64,000 nucleotides of DNA from Companilactobacillus huachuanensis (lineage in GTDB: Bacteria > Bacillota > Bacilli > Lactobacillales > Lactobacillaceae). The notes beneath the pieces were generated by a model, which had not been told where the DNA came from, did no database searches, and saw only the letters and a list, made by a program, of their open reading frames with translations. Within the stretch, counting starts at the first letter, position 1; each line of letters opens with the position of its first letter. Location of the stretch: the NCBI RefSeq assembly GCF_005404815.1, contig NZ_BJDF01000001.1, positions 174,528 through 238,527 of the forward strand, in the 5' to 3' direction. This document shows, one piece after another, positions 23,795 to 31,876 of this stretch. Made by a program: the position numbers and the translations under genes.

Positions 23795-24343
23795 TTACAT
23801 ATTAGGGAATAATCCCATATCAGCACCAGTAATCATCTGTTCACCAGCTTTTGACCATAAGGAAAGATTTTTGTTGATATTTTTACGGTTAAACCGACTT
23901 GTAGCGGCGTCAGGAGCATTACCGTCTTCGCCCAAGCTACCGCCAGCACCAGCAATACATGATGGAATAATTGCGTTATCCAAGTCTTCGAAAGTTAACA
24001 ATTTTTTCAAAGTAATTAAGTGTTCCCAATCTTCACCAAAATCATACGTATAGAGAACAGTATCGTCACTTAAATCCTGGTATAAATATCCTTGATCAGC
24101 ATAAACTTGCTTGATATTAAAAAAATCACCATAGTCATCAATATAATTTAAATATTCAATATCTTTATTCTTAGGTTTAAATGAGAAAAGGTGAGCATTT
24201 TGCCAGCCAAAGGACAATTGAATTAGAACATGTAATTGATCATAGCGAATACCAATTGGAACAATTAATTTTCTCCAAGTTGCGGGTTTTGTATCTAATA
24301 ATTTAACGGTTATTTCCATAGCTACAGGGGATTGCTTATTCAT
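23795..24343 (-). CDS. Plasmid pRiA4b ORF-3-like (PRiA4_ORF3) protein
   Basis: A 182-residue protein of the PRiA4_ORF3 family: ITVKLLDTKPATWRKLIVP, YDQLHVLIQLSFGWQNAHLFSF, YDFGEDWEHLITL and the end motif IIPSCIAGAGGSLGEDG. The family is widespread, often on plasmids and near transposons, with no assigned biochemical role. A frameshifted paralogue follows immediately upstream on the same strand, so the pair is a tandem duplication. Confidence 0.78.
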   Translation of the reverse strand: MNKQSPVAMEITVKLLDTKPATWRKLIVPIGIRYDQLHVLIQLSFGWQNAHLFSFKPKNKDIEYLNYIDDYGDFFNIKQVYADQGYLYQDLSDDTVLYTYDFGEDWEHLITLKKLLTFEDLDNAIIPSCIAGAGGSLGEDGNAPDAATSRFNRKNINKNLSLWSKAGEQMITGADMGLFPNM

Positions 24344-24363
24344 ATGTAGAGATTCTCCTTTTT

Positions 24364-24886
24364 TTAATCATTGAAAGGCCATTGGCCTGACCCGGGAACC
24401 ATTCTTTCACCGGCTCGAGCCCATAAAGCGTAGTTTTTATTAACAGCACTGTAATTAAACTTGGGGACATTTTCTTCATTTTCATTATCTGAACCTTCGA
24501 GACAGCAGGGAAGTGGAAGCTTTTTAAGTGAACGAAATGACAAAGTTCTTTCTAATGCAATGTCGAATTGCCAATCTGAGCCAAGTTCAAGCATGATGGA
24601 ATTATTGATTAGGTCGGGATAAGGATAGCCTTTATCAGCTAAAAATGAAACGCCATCAAAACCGGCATCCGGGTCCATGGGATAGTTCATATATTGAATT
24701 TGTTTTTCGTAAGGTGTGAATTCATATAAATCTGCTTCTTCTATACCAAATGCTAGTTGGATTAAAATCTCAAGCTGGTCGTAACGAATAGATATAGGAA
24801 CACGAAGTCTCCTCCAAGTTTTTCTGGGGATTGCTAAACATTAATAATGTAACTTTTATGTTCATCGCCGCAACTGGTTCACCCAT
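24364..24886 (-). pseudogene. Frameshifted PRiA4_ORF3-like paralogue
   Basis: An AGGAG site and ATG at 24886 open MGEPVAAMNIKVTLLM, which matches the paralogue (AMEITVKLLD). The frame then shifts to AIPRKTWRRLRVPISIRYDQ, which continues through LAFGIEEADLYEF to the C-terminal part at 24364-24690 ending GSGQWPF. A single frame break near 24838 explains everything, so this is a recent pseudogene or a phase/sequence error. Confidence 0.65.
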
Positions 24887-24963
24887 GATAAATCTCCTAA
24901 TTGAGAACTTTATTCACTCTTAAAAAGATTATAGCAAATAAATCCTAGTTGTTGAGTATCTAA

Positions 24964-25422
24964 TTATTTAACGATATTAGTTTGAATCCTTTTCAAAGAG
25001 ATTTCGCGTGGTGTGAAAGTTTCATCTGTTTGGCCCAATGTCAAAGCAAAGAGTGGTTTAAAGCCATCTGGAATAACTCCATCAGGAATGAAACCCAGAC
25101 TTGCCATGTTGTAATTAGCTCCTAGGCCTTGATTTTCAGCCTCAAGTTCCATGTTGTGCACGATTGTACCAGCTGAATTTCCGTCCATTAAACCATTATT
25201 CTTACCAGAAACGACTATAACTGTTGGGGCATCGTAAATACCTGTCATTTGTGATAAAATTTCTGGTTTTTGAATAGCAGTTAGACGATATTCGTCAAAT
25301 TTACCCAGGCCAACTGATCCCGCATTAGCAGCCAACAAAATGTTGTTAAGTTGTTCGTCAGTAATTTGTCCAGAATATTTACGAACAGCCTTACGTGATT
25401 GAATCATTTCAAAAGTTTCCAT
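24964..25422 (-). CDS. Nitroreductase-family FMN protein
   Basis: A 152-residue short nitroreductase: METFEMIQSRKAVRKYSGQITDEQL is the N-terminal FMN-binding block with the conserved Arg and Ser, and NAGSVGLGKFDEYRL and EAENQGLGANYNMASLGFIP are internal blocks. It is shorter than the usual 170-200 residues, but ends in a plausible place. Start at 25422 follows GGAGG. Copy B of the structured element ends 32 bp upstream, so the promoter must lie in or beyond that element. Confidence 0.78.
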   Translation of the reverse strand: METFEMIQSRKAVRKYSGQITDEQLNNILLAANAGSVGLGKFDEYRLTAIQKPEILSQMTGIYDAPTVIVVSGKNNGLMDGNSAGTIVHNMELEAENQGLGANYNMASLGFIPDGVIPDGFKPLFALTLGQTDETFTPREISLKRIQTNIVK

Positions 25423-25446
25423 TATATTAACCTCCAAAAATATTAT

Positions 25447-25783
25447 TTAGTTCACTAAAGGTTGAAAGTTAAGTATGCCGTTTCCAGAGCTGAGAGTATT
25501 CAATTGCTGCGCGGAACGGCCCGAGCCTGGGAAGCGGTCTCGAACCTCGGTTGAAGCCTCGCAAAAACCGCGAGTCTCCAACACACGCCCGGTGGTGTAA
25601 TTGCTGAAGCAATAACGCCACTTTCGCTGCAATTGAATACTCTCAGCTCTTCCAACTAGTTTGTTTTTTTAATAGCAGTAACAATAAAACAAAGTTTTTT
25701 TTGCCTGTTTCAATAAACTAGTTCTAATGCCGTAATAACAATGGTTAGATTAATTTTTCAACTTTCAACCTTTAGTTAGTTCA
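25447..25783 (+). mobile_element. Structured MITE-like element, copy B, with 8-bp target duplication
   Basis: Element 25455-25775 (321 bp) with termini CTAAAGGTTGAAAG and CTTTCAACCTTTAG, perfect inverted repeats of 14 bp. The flanks TTAGTTCA at 25447-25454 and 25776-25783 are identical, a clear 8-bp target duplication. Core as in other copies (CTGAGAGTATTC / GAATACTCTCAG). It separates the nitroreductase start from the end of a decayed WYL regulator. Confidence 0.85.
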
Positions 25784-25817
25784 ATGATAGACTTTTTGTG
25801 TGCGTTTGCACAAGCAG

Positions 25818-26190
25818 CTAGTAGCGATTGATTATTCCTCTCAATTCATTAATATATGCTTGTCTCAATTCATCAGGATAATTAATTTTTACATTTTTAC
25901 CCAATGTAATTAGATATTCCACCATATAGTTAAATTCAGATTGATTGTAGCCACCAGATATTATAATTTTTGCCGTCGGAAGTCTTTAAATGCATGTTTT
26001 GGTAATTGTTCTTCTGAAATAATTCTTGTCCTAGTGGTGTTAATTCGCATTCGAAAGGAATATTGTGATAATTATTTTCGTAATTTTGTTGGAATTGTTT
26101 TAGTTCTAATCTTGAATAAGTGTCAGAGAATTTTCGATGCAATCACAACGATAGGTTCCCCGATTGCTATACGCCACTAGAATTTTCACG
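25818..26190 (-). pseudogene. WYL-domain regulator, C-terminal remnant
   Basis: Read leftward from about 26190, pieces of a YobV/DeoR-type WYL regulator appear in changing frames: VAYSNRGTYRCDCIE, KFSDTYSRLELKQFQQNYENN...FQKNNYQNMHLKTSDG, then GGYNQSEFNYMVEYLITLGKNVKI...ELRGIINRY ending at TAG 25818. At least two frameshifts are present and the DNA-binding half is missing. Confidence 0.6.
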
Positions 26191-26249
26191 AATGTATTTA
26201 AAGGGCATCTTTGAAGAGTTGATGAGGTTCTATAAGTTTTTAATTTATT

Positions 26250-26345
26250 CAGGGATTACAGACTAATGGTGTTGATATAAAAGAGGCTATACGACGGGGA
26301 ATGGACGGCCTAGAGATTGAATTTGATAAATTTTATGGGAGTTAA
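26250..26345 (+). pseudogene. Short C-terminal gene fragment
   Basis: The frame QGLQTNGVDIKEAIRRGMDGLEIEFDKFYGS ends at TAA 26343 and has no start codon or ribosome site. It looks like the tail of a lost gene; family not recognised. Confidence 0.25.
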
Positions 26346-26416
26346 AGTTATCTTTATCTACTGATAAATGCCATACTATTTATAGATAATAATTTTTGAA
26401 AGTTGAGGTTAATTAG

Positions 26417-26650
26417 ATGACAGACAAAAAATTTACACGTGAGGAATTAAAGAAATTTAATGGTGAAAATGGCAATCCAGCTTATGTAGCCATTGACGGA
26501 ATTGTTTATGATATGACCGATGTAGAACCATGGAAGGGTGGCAAACACCACGGCAACGTTGCAGGCAATGATTTATCGGAAGCAATTATGAAATCTCCAC
26601 ATAAACATTCGGTTATCGCTAAGTTGAATGAAGTTGGAAAGCTAGTTTAG
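26417..26650 (+). CDS. Small cytochrome b5-like heme/steroid-binding protein
   Basis: A 77-residue single-domain protein of the cytochrome b5-like family: KFTREELKKFNGENGNPAYVAIDGIVYDMTDVEPWKGGKHHG and SPHKHSVI. In b5 folds two histidines bind heme; here HH (near 45) and PHKH (near 65) could do so, but ligand and partner are unknown. TTGAGG ribosome-like site 9 bases upstream. It stands alone. Confidence 0.75.
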   Translation: MTDKKFTREELKKFNGENGNPAYVAIDGIVYDMTDVEPWKGGKHHGNVAGNDLSEAIMKSPHKHSVIAKLNEVGKLV

Positions 26651-26789
26651 AGACACTGCATGTATATAGCCAAACGTATAGTTGCAAATAAGTTTGGTTT
26701 TTGGTTGTCTAGTAATAATATTTTTAGCGTAGTTTAATTACCGAATCAGAGATATTTTGAGCAATGCCGATGCTTTATTTATAAAGTAA

Positions 26790-26905
26790 CTAAAAGTTGA
26801 AAATTTAGGCAAGTATGCAGTTTCTTGATCCAAGAGTATTCAATTGCTGCACCAAACGGCACAGTAAAGGTGGCATAGAGCTACTCCACGCCCGGTGGTG
26901 TAAAT
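26790..26905 (+). repeat. Truncated structured element, copy D
   Basis: CTAAAAGTTGAAAATTTAGG, AAGAGTATTCAATTGCTGC and CCACGCCCGGTGGTGTAA are recognisable, but inner hairpins and the right end are gone. It lies downstream of the cytochrome b5-like gene, before a terminator, in sense orientation. Confidence 0.6.
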
Positions 26906-26909
26906 ATAA

Positions 26910-26946
26910 CAAGGAAATGACAATTCGGTCATTCCCTTGCTTTTTT
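26910..26946 (+). terminator. Rho-independent terminator
   Basis: CAAGGAAATGAC / GTCATTCCCTTG with one bulge, then CTTTTTT. Probably the original terminator of the cytochrome b5-like gene. Confidence 0.7.
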
Positions 26947-27074
26947 GTATAAGTAGAACTTATTAATTACTTTAAAATTTGAAATTGGTCTAATAACGAA
27001 ATGATTGTAATATATCACTTGTAAGTTAAATCAAGAAAATAATAAATAAATAAAATTTGAGGAGATATTCAAAT

Positions 27075-28112
27075 ATGAGAGCAGCAACCTTTGTAGAACC
27101 TGGAAAAATGGAAGTCAGAGAATACGCTAAACCAACTATCCAAAAACCAACTGATGCAATTATCAAAATCGTTCGTGCCTGTGTCTGCGGATCTGATCTT
27201 TGGTGGTATCGTGGTATTGCTAAACGTGAGGCAGGTTCAACTGTTGGTCACGAAGCAATTGGAATTATCGAATCAGTTGGTTCAGATGTTAAGGATGTTA
27301 AAGTTGGAGATTTTGTAATTGCACCTTTCACACATGGCTGTGGTCATTGTGCTGCTTGCCTAGCTGGTTTTGATGGTGATTGTTTGAATCAAGAAGCTGG
27401 TGGCAATGGCGGTTATCAAGGTGAATACTTAAGATTTACAAATGCTAATTGGGCTTTGATCAAGATTCCTGGTCAACCTGAAGATTATTCTGATGATATG
27501 CTTAACAATTTTCTAGCCTTGGCCGATGTTGCGGCAACTGGTTTCCATGCTGCCCGTAGTGCCGAAGTTAAAAAAGGCGATACAGTCGTTGTCATGGGTG
27601 ACGGTGCGGTTGGTTTGAGTGGTGTTCTTTCTGCTAAATTACTTGGTGCTAAACGCATTATTGCTATGAGTCGTCATGAAGATCGTCAAAAATTGGCTAA
27701 AGAATTTGGTGCAACAGATATCATTGCAGAACGTGGTGATGAAGCCGTTGCTAAGGTTATGGAATTGACTGGTACCGGTGCTGATGCGGTTCTTGAGTGT
27801 GTTGGAACTGAACAGTCTGTAGATACAGCCGTTAAAGTTGGACGTCCTGGAGCCGTTGTTGGTCGCGTTGGTGTACCACAAAAAGCCGAAATGAATACGA
27901 ATAATCTATTCTGGAAGAACATTGGTCTACGCGGTGGAATTGCTTCAGTAACGACAGATGACAAGACTATTTTATTGGATGCTGTTTTGAAGGGTGAGAT
28001 TAATCCCGGCAAAGTCTTTACACAACGTTTTGATCTTGATCATATTCAAGATGCTTATGAAGCAATGGATAAGAGAACGGCTATTAAATCACTATTAATT
28101 ATTGATAAATAA
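27075..28112 (+). CDS. Zinc-dependent alcohol dehydrogenase (MDR family)
   Basis: A 345-residue medium-chain dehydrogenase. CVCGSD has the first catalytic zinc ligand, TVGHEAIGIIE the second, and CGHCAACLAGFDGDC the four structural-zinc cysteines; VVMGDGAVGLSGV is the NAD(P) glycine motif. ATG 27075 follows GGAGAT; a start 18 bases earlier has no site. It is followed 12 bp later by an NmrA-like gene, so both form an operon. Substrate unknown, probably an alcohol or aldehyde. Confidence 0.88.
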   Translation: MRAATFVEPGKMEVREYAKPTIQKPTDAIIKIVRACVCGSDLWWYRGIAKREAGSTVGHEAIGIIESVGSDVKDVKVGDFVIAPFTHGCGHCAACLAGFDGDCLNQEAGGNGGYQGEYLRFTNANWALIKIPGQPEDYSDDMLNNFLALADVAATGFHAARSAEVKKGDTVVVMGDGAVGLSGVLSAKLLGAKRIIAMSRHEDRQKLAKEFGATDIIAERGDEAVAKVMELTGTGADAVLECVGTEQSVDTAVKVGRPGAVVGRVGVPQKAEMNTNNLFWKNIGLRGGIASVTTDDKTILLDAVLKGEINPGKVFTQRFDLDHIQDAYEAMDKRTAIKSLLIIDK

Positions 28113-28124
28113 GAGGAATTTAAA

Positions 28125-28718
28125 ATGACAAATGTATTAATTATTGGAGCTACAGGAACAATTGGTGGAGCAGTTCGCCAAACGCTTTTAAATGAAACAG
28201 ACGACAAGCTAACTTTATTTGCTAGAAGTGCTGGTGGTTTGAATGTCAGTGACCGTGAAACTGCAATGTCAGGTGATGTAACATCTGATTCTGATTTAGA
28301 TAAAGCCATGGAAAATCAAGATGCAGTTTTTGTTGCCTTAAGTGGTCCTTTGGGTCAATTTGCTAAAAAGATTATTGAAGCGATGGATCGAAACAATATT
28401 TCCCGTATGTTGTTTATTACGTCAATGGGAATTTATAACGAAATTCCTGCATCCGTTGGTAGTAATGGAAACTTGAGTAACAACGGAGTCCTTCGTCCTT
28501 ATCGTGAGGCCGCTGATGCTATCGAAAGTTCCGATTTGAACTATACCGTTATTCGTCCCGGCTGGTTTACTAATGGACCAGTTAATTATGAAATTACTCG
28601 CAAAGGTGAACCTTTTGGTGGACATGACGTTTCAGTGAAATCAATTGCTGACTTTGTGAAAAATGCAATTGCAGATGATAGTTATTATTCACATGATAGT
28701 GTTGGATTAAATAGCTAA
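28125..28718 (+). CDS. NAD(P)H-binding SDR-like protein whose stop codon comes from an inserted element
   Basis: A 197-residue NmrA/YwnB-like protein: NVLIIGATGTIGGAV Rossmann motif, FITSMGIYNEIP and VIRPGWFTNG. Ribosome site GAGGAA, second gene of the alcohol dehydrogenase operon. The last codons are TTA AAT AGC TAA; the TAA belongs to the terminal repeat (CTAAAG) of element copy C, which starts at 28715. Removing the element and one copy of the 8-bp duplication restores ...TTA AAT AGC AAA TAA, so the ancestral protein had one more residue, Lys. Confidence 0.82.
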   Translation: MTNVLIIGATGTIGGAVRQTLLNETDDKLTLFARSAGGLNVSDRETAMSGDVTSDSDLDKAMENQDAVFVALSGPLGQFAKKIIEAMDRNNISRMLFITSMGIYNEIPASVGSNGNLSNNGVLRPYREAADAIESSDLNYTVIRPGWFTNGPVNYEITRKGEPFGGHDVSVKSIADFVKNAIADDSYYSHDSVGLNS

Positions 28719-29053
28719 AGATTAGGAGTTTAGGTAAGTATGCCGTATGCCGTTTCCAGAGCTGAGAGTATTCAATTGCTGCGCGGAACGGCCCGAGCCA
28801 AAGAGCGAACTCGTTCCTCGGTTGAAGCCTCGCAAAACCCGCGAGTCTTCAACGCGCCCGGTGGTGTAAGGACTAAAGTCCTAACGCCACTTTCGCTGCA
28901 AATGAATACTCTCAGCTCTTCCAACTAGTTTATTTTTATGGCAGAAACAAATAAAATGAAATGAAAACTTCTGCTTATTTAAGTAAATTTTTTCTATGCC
29001 TGTAACAACAATGGTTATATTAGTTTTTCAAATTTTAACCTTTAGTTAAATAG
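28707..29053 (+). mobile_element. Structured MITE-like element, copy C, with 8-bp target duplication
   Basis: Element 28715-29045 (331 bp) flanked by TTAAATAG at 28707-28714 and 29046-29053. Terminal repeats CTAAAGATTAGGAG and TTTTAACCTTTAG are slightly worn. The 3' hairpin is AGGAC-TAAA-GTCCT in place of ATTGC-TGAA-GCAAT elsewhere, a fully compensated change. Sits between the NmrA-like gene and its own terminator. Confidence 0.85.
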
Positions 29054-29054
29054 C

Positions 29055-29082
29055 AAATAACCTCGAAAGAGGTTATTTTTTT
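29055..29082 (+). terminator. Original terminator of the alcohol dehydrogenase operon
   Basis: AATAACCTC-GAAA-GAGGTTATT followed by TTTTT, beginning two bases after the target duplication of element copy C. Confidence 0.85.
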
Positions 29083-29126
29083 GTGCCACCGAAGGCTTCG
29101 AGGAAGGAATTTTGTTGTGTGGGTCG

Positions 29127-29160
29127 GTTCGAGCCAAAGGTTGGCTCGAACTGGTATAAT
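29127..29160 (+). promoter_or_regulatory. Inverted repeat abutting the -10 box of a LysR gene
   Basis: GTTCGAGCCA-N5-TGGCTCGAAC, perfect ten-base arms (29127-29151), then TATAAT at 29155-29160. The repeat covers the expected -35 region. Probably an operator; the LysR protein encoded downstream could be self-regulating. Confidence 0.5.
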
Positions 29161-29190
29161 GGTGAAAAATACATATTTGAGGCGAAATTT

Positions 29191-30069
29191 ATGTTTCAAC
29201 AGATGCAATACTTTATCGCAATCGTTAAGAATCATAGTTTTACGCAAGCGGCAGTTGAATGCAATATTTCTCAATCGGCTATTTCTCAGCAAATGAAAGA
29301 GCTAGAAAGTAATCTGGGATTAAAACTCTTGGAACGTAAGGGGCGCAGTTTTGAAGTTACTGAGGCTGGACAATATTTTTATACGCACAGTCAGGATATT
29401 TTGGCTAATGTTGATCAATTAGTTGCGAATACGAAAAAAATTGTCAAAAAAGATGCTGTAAATTTAAATATTGGTTATTTGAGAAGCTTTGGTACGACTG
29501 AATTTCTCCAAACTGTTTCTAAATTTACGCAGGCATATCCGCAAGTGAAAATTCATATTACTAGTGGCAATCATGAAGAGCTATACGAATTGTTGCGAAC
29601 TGGCAAGATTGATTTGAATTTTTCCGATCAAAGACGTGCTTTATCAAATGAATATCAAAATGAATTTTTGACCTCAAGTAAATTTATGGTAGCGGTTAGT
29701 CGATCATTACCTGTTGGAACTGAAAAAATTGATATTGCGGATTTAGCTGATATACCTTGTATTTTAATTTCTGATAGTGATAATCCGGCAACTGATGAGT
29801 CGTATTATCGTGAAATACTAGGTGTCAGAAGTGAGATCACTTTTGCGAGAAATTACGATGAAGCACAGATGTTGGTTGCCTCTAACCAAGGTTATTTGAT
29901 TATTAATGCTCGTATGAAAAATCAGTTGAATCAGGATATTGTTAAAATGATTAAATTGGTTAAGGATAATCGTGAGTTGACGCAAAATTATTACGCTTAT
30001 TGGCAGGCGGGAAATTCAGGCTTTTATATTGAGAGCTTTGCCGATTTATTGAAGGAAAGCTTTGTATAA
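29191..30069 (+). CDS. LysR-family transcriptional regulator
   Basis: A 292-residue LysR protein with N-terminal winged helix (FTQAAVECNISQSAISQQMKELE, residues 18-40) and effector domain. ATG 29191 follows GAGGCG and gives the normal family length; a longer frame would read through the terminator hairpin. Its targets may be the NTF2-like and GNAT genes downstream or the alcohol dehydrogenase operon upstream. Confidence 0.86.
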   Translation: MFQQMQYFIAIVKNHSFTQAAVECNISQSAISQQMKELESNLGLKLLERKGRSFEVTEAGQYFYTHSQDILANVDQLVANTKKIVKKDAVNLNIGYLRSFGTTEFLQTVSKFTQAYPQVKIHITSGNHEELYELLRTGKIDLNFSDQRRALSNEYQNEFLTSSKFMVAVSRSLPVGTEKIDIADLADIPCILISDSDNPATDESYYREILGVRSEITFARNYDEAQMLVASNQGYLIINARMKNQLNQDIVKMIKLVKDNRELTQNYYAYWQAGNSGFYIESFADLLKESFV

Positions 30070-30165
30070 GTATCACTTATCAATCATTACTGTAATTGAA
30101 ATAGCTCTGAAACGATCAGCACGGTATTATGATTCTTGTAAATTAAATCAGAAGGCGTGAAAAAG

Positions 30166-30537
30166 ATGACTGACAAAGAAGAAATTATGCAATTATATCG
30201 TGATGAAAATAAGGCTATGGTTGAAAAGAACCTTTCTAAATTGGACACTATTTTAGCATCATCAATGAAATTGACTCATATGACAGGTTATGTTCAACCA
30301 AAATTGGAGTGGATCGATCAGATTCAAAATGATGAGATGCAGTACTTGTCTTCTAAAGAAGATGCTATCAAAAATGTTGAAATTAAAGGTGATAAGGCAA
30401 GTCTGATTGGACAAAATCAAGTCCAAGCTAAAATATGGGGCGGAGGTATCAATACCTGGCCGCTACAAATGAAGATGTATTTTACTAAACAAAACGGGCA
30501 ATGGATTATTTCTAATCAAGTTGCTAGCACTTACTAA
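30166..30537 (+). CDS. NTF2-like (DUF4440/SnoaL-type) protein
   Basis: A 123-residue cone-shaped NTF2-like domain: MTDKEEIMQLYRDENKAMVEKNLSKLDTILASSMKLTHMTGYVQPK and the C-terminal QMKMYFTKQNGQWIISNQVAS. Family members are small ligand-binding proteins or enzymes such as ketosteroid isomerases; function unpredictable. GAAGG 10 bases before ATG 30166; GTG 30157 is an alternative. Followed 19 bp later by a GNAT gene. Confidence 0.75.
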   Translation: MTDKEEIMQLYRDENKAMVEKNLSKLDTILASSMKLTHMTGYVQPKLEWIDQIQNDEMQYLSSKEDAIKNVEIKGDKASLIGQNQVQAKIWGGGINTWPLQMKMYFTKQNGQWIISNQVASTY

Positions 30538-30556
30538 AAATCATGGAGTTTTTAAA

Positions 30557-31057
30557 ATGGAAATAACACATGTAATAATGGACGATTTACCTGATATTTT
30601 ACGAATTGAACGCTTAGGTTTTACACCAGAAGAAGCGGGAACTGAGGAACAATATCGTGACCGCATAAACAAGTTGGCCGACACATTTTTAGTTGCCAAA
30701 ATAGACAATAAAGTAGCAGGATTCGTTGTTGGGCCGGCTACCAAAGAACCATATGTTGAAGATTGGATGTATGAACAAACGCCGACAAATCTTAAAACAG
30801 GTGGGCATCAAATTATCTTTACAATTGCAGTTGATCCGAAATATCGCGGACGTAGTATAGGAAGTAAATTGTTAGATGCAGTGGTGGAAAATGCTTGTCA
30901 GGCTAAAAGAGAGAGTATTTCTTTAACTAGTTTGGATAAAAATGTACCATTTTATGAGAAAAATGGTTTTGAAAATAAGGGTGTGGCTGAATCAGAACAT
31001 GCTGACGAAATTTGGTATAATTTGGTTAAAGAGTTGGACACGATTTGTGATGTTTAA
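30557..31057 (+). CDS. GNAT-family N-acetyltransferase
   Basis: A 166-residue acetyltransferase: LPDILRIERLGFTPEE at the N-terminus, IIFTIAVDPKYRGRSIGSKLLDAV holds the acetyl-CoA pyrophosphate loop (R/Q-x-x-G-x-G/A, here RGRSIG), and VPFYEKNGFENKG the C-terminal block. It resembles arylalkylamine-type enzymes. ATG 30557 has a modest GGAG site; the longer frame would overlap the previous gene. Confidence 0.83.
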   Translation: MEITHVIMDDLPDILRIERLGFTPEEAGTEEQYRDRINKLADTFLVAKIDNKVAGFVVGPATKEPYVEDWMYEQTPTNLKTGGHQIIFTIAVDPKYRGRSIGSKLLDAVVENACQAKRESISLTSLDKNVPFYEKNGFENKGVAESEHADEIWYNLVKELDTICDV

Positions 31058-31092
31058 TGAAAATGTTGAGATAAAATATAATTTTTTTGCTT

Positions 31093-31145
31093 AACCTAAA
31101 TAAGAGTGATAACCAAGAAACAGGGTTGTCACTCTTATTTAGGTT
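31093..31145. other. Long hairpin without a T tract
   Basis: 22-base arms beginning AACCTAAATAAGAGTGA, one mismatch, nine-base loop. No poly-T follows on either strand, so it is not a standard intrinsic terminator, though it sits just where one would be expected after the GNAT gene. Confidence 0.55.
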
Positions 31146-31282
31146 AGTGTTCGAAAGTGGATAATAATTTGTTCGACTCTGTTTAGGAATCTTATTGAAA
31201 CGCCTATTTCACGATAATAACCAATCTCAATATATTTTACGGAAAGTCCATTTTCTTCAATTACAATTGAAGAAAACTAAAA
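31144..31282 (-). pseudogene. Possible C-terminal gene fragment
   Basis: Read leftward, an open frame gives VIEENGLSVKYIEIGYYREIGVSIRFLNRVEQIIIHF and stops at 31144. It has no start and faintly recalls the end of a LysR effector domain. Low confidence. Confidence 0.2.
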
Positions 31283-31297
31283 ATCATCAATTTCATC

Positions 31298-31645
31298 AAT
31301 TATAATTGAAGTTTTAAAGGTGAAAAAGTGATATAAATATTGCTGTTACAGTCCTAAATTCAATTTATTTACCAATTTAGTTAAATGGCAAGAGATCACA
31401 GTCGGACATTCTTATTATAAAAAAACTAGTTGGAAGAGCTGAAAGTATTCATTTGCAGCGAAAGTGGCGTTATTGCTTCAGCAATTACACCACCGGGCGT
31501 GTTGAAGACTCGCGGATTTTGCGAGGCTCCAACCGAGATCCGAGACCGTCTTTTGGCTCGGATCGTACCGCGCAGCATATGAATACTTTCAGCTCTGGAA
31601 ACGGCATAATGCATCAAACTTTCAACCTTTAGAATTATAATTGAA
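31298..31645 (-). mobile_element. Structured MITE-like element, copy E, reverse orientation
   Basis: Element about 31311-31632, flanked on both sides by AATTATAATTGAA (13 bp, 31298-31310 and 31633-31645). Read on the minus strand it starts CTAAAGGTTGAAAG. Its long stem is CTGAAAGTATTC / GAATACTTTCAG where most copies have CTGAGAGTATTC / GAATACTCTCAG: both sides changed together. It lies between the GNAT and pepN genes, antisense to both. Confidence 0.8.
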
Positions 31646-31727
31646 ATTCATATTGAACTAGAAATCATTTAACTTGGGACATAAGTTTATTTTTGCTAAG
31701 CTATCTAGGTATTGATAACTTGTAGTA

Positions 31728-31791
31728 ATAGTTAAATATGCCGTCTGCGGAGCCAAAAATTGTTGGCACCAGAGGCGACATATTAAATTAC
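31728..31791. repeat. Degenerate element end fragment
   Basis: ATAGTTAAATATGCCGTCTG and, inverted, a worn copy (GGCGACATATTAAATTACTAT region) form an imperfect hairpin with GCC...GGC near the top. It resembles the outer arms of the structured element without a core and lies about 90 bp before pepN. Confidence 0.45.
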
Positions 31792-31876
31792 TATTCTTTT
31801 TATATTGAAACTAATATATATTAAAGATTATAATAAATTAGAAGTATATTAAAGAACGATTAAAAAAGGGGAACTT

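Noticed and set aside
29083-29190. Extended N-terminus of the LysR protein from 29083
   Set aside because: It would translate the promoter hairpin and -10 box; LysR proteins begin at the MFQQMQYF position.
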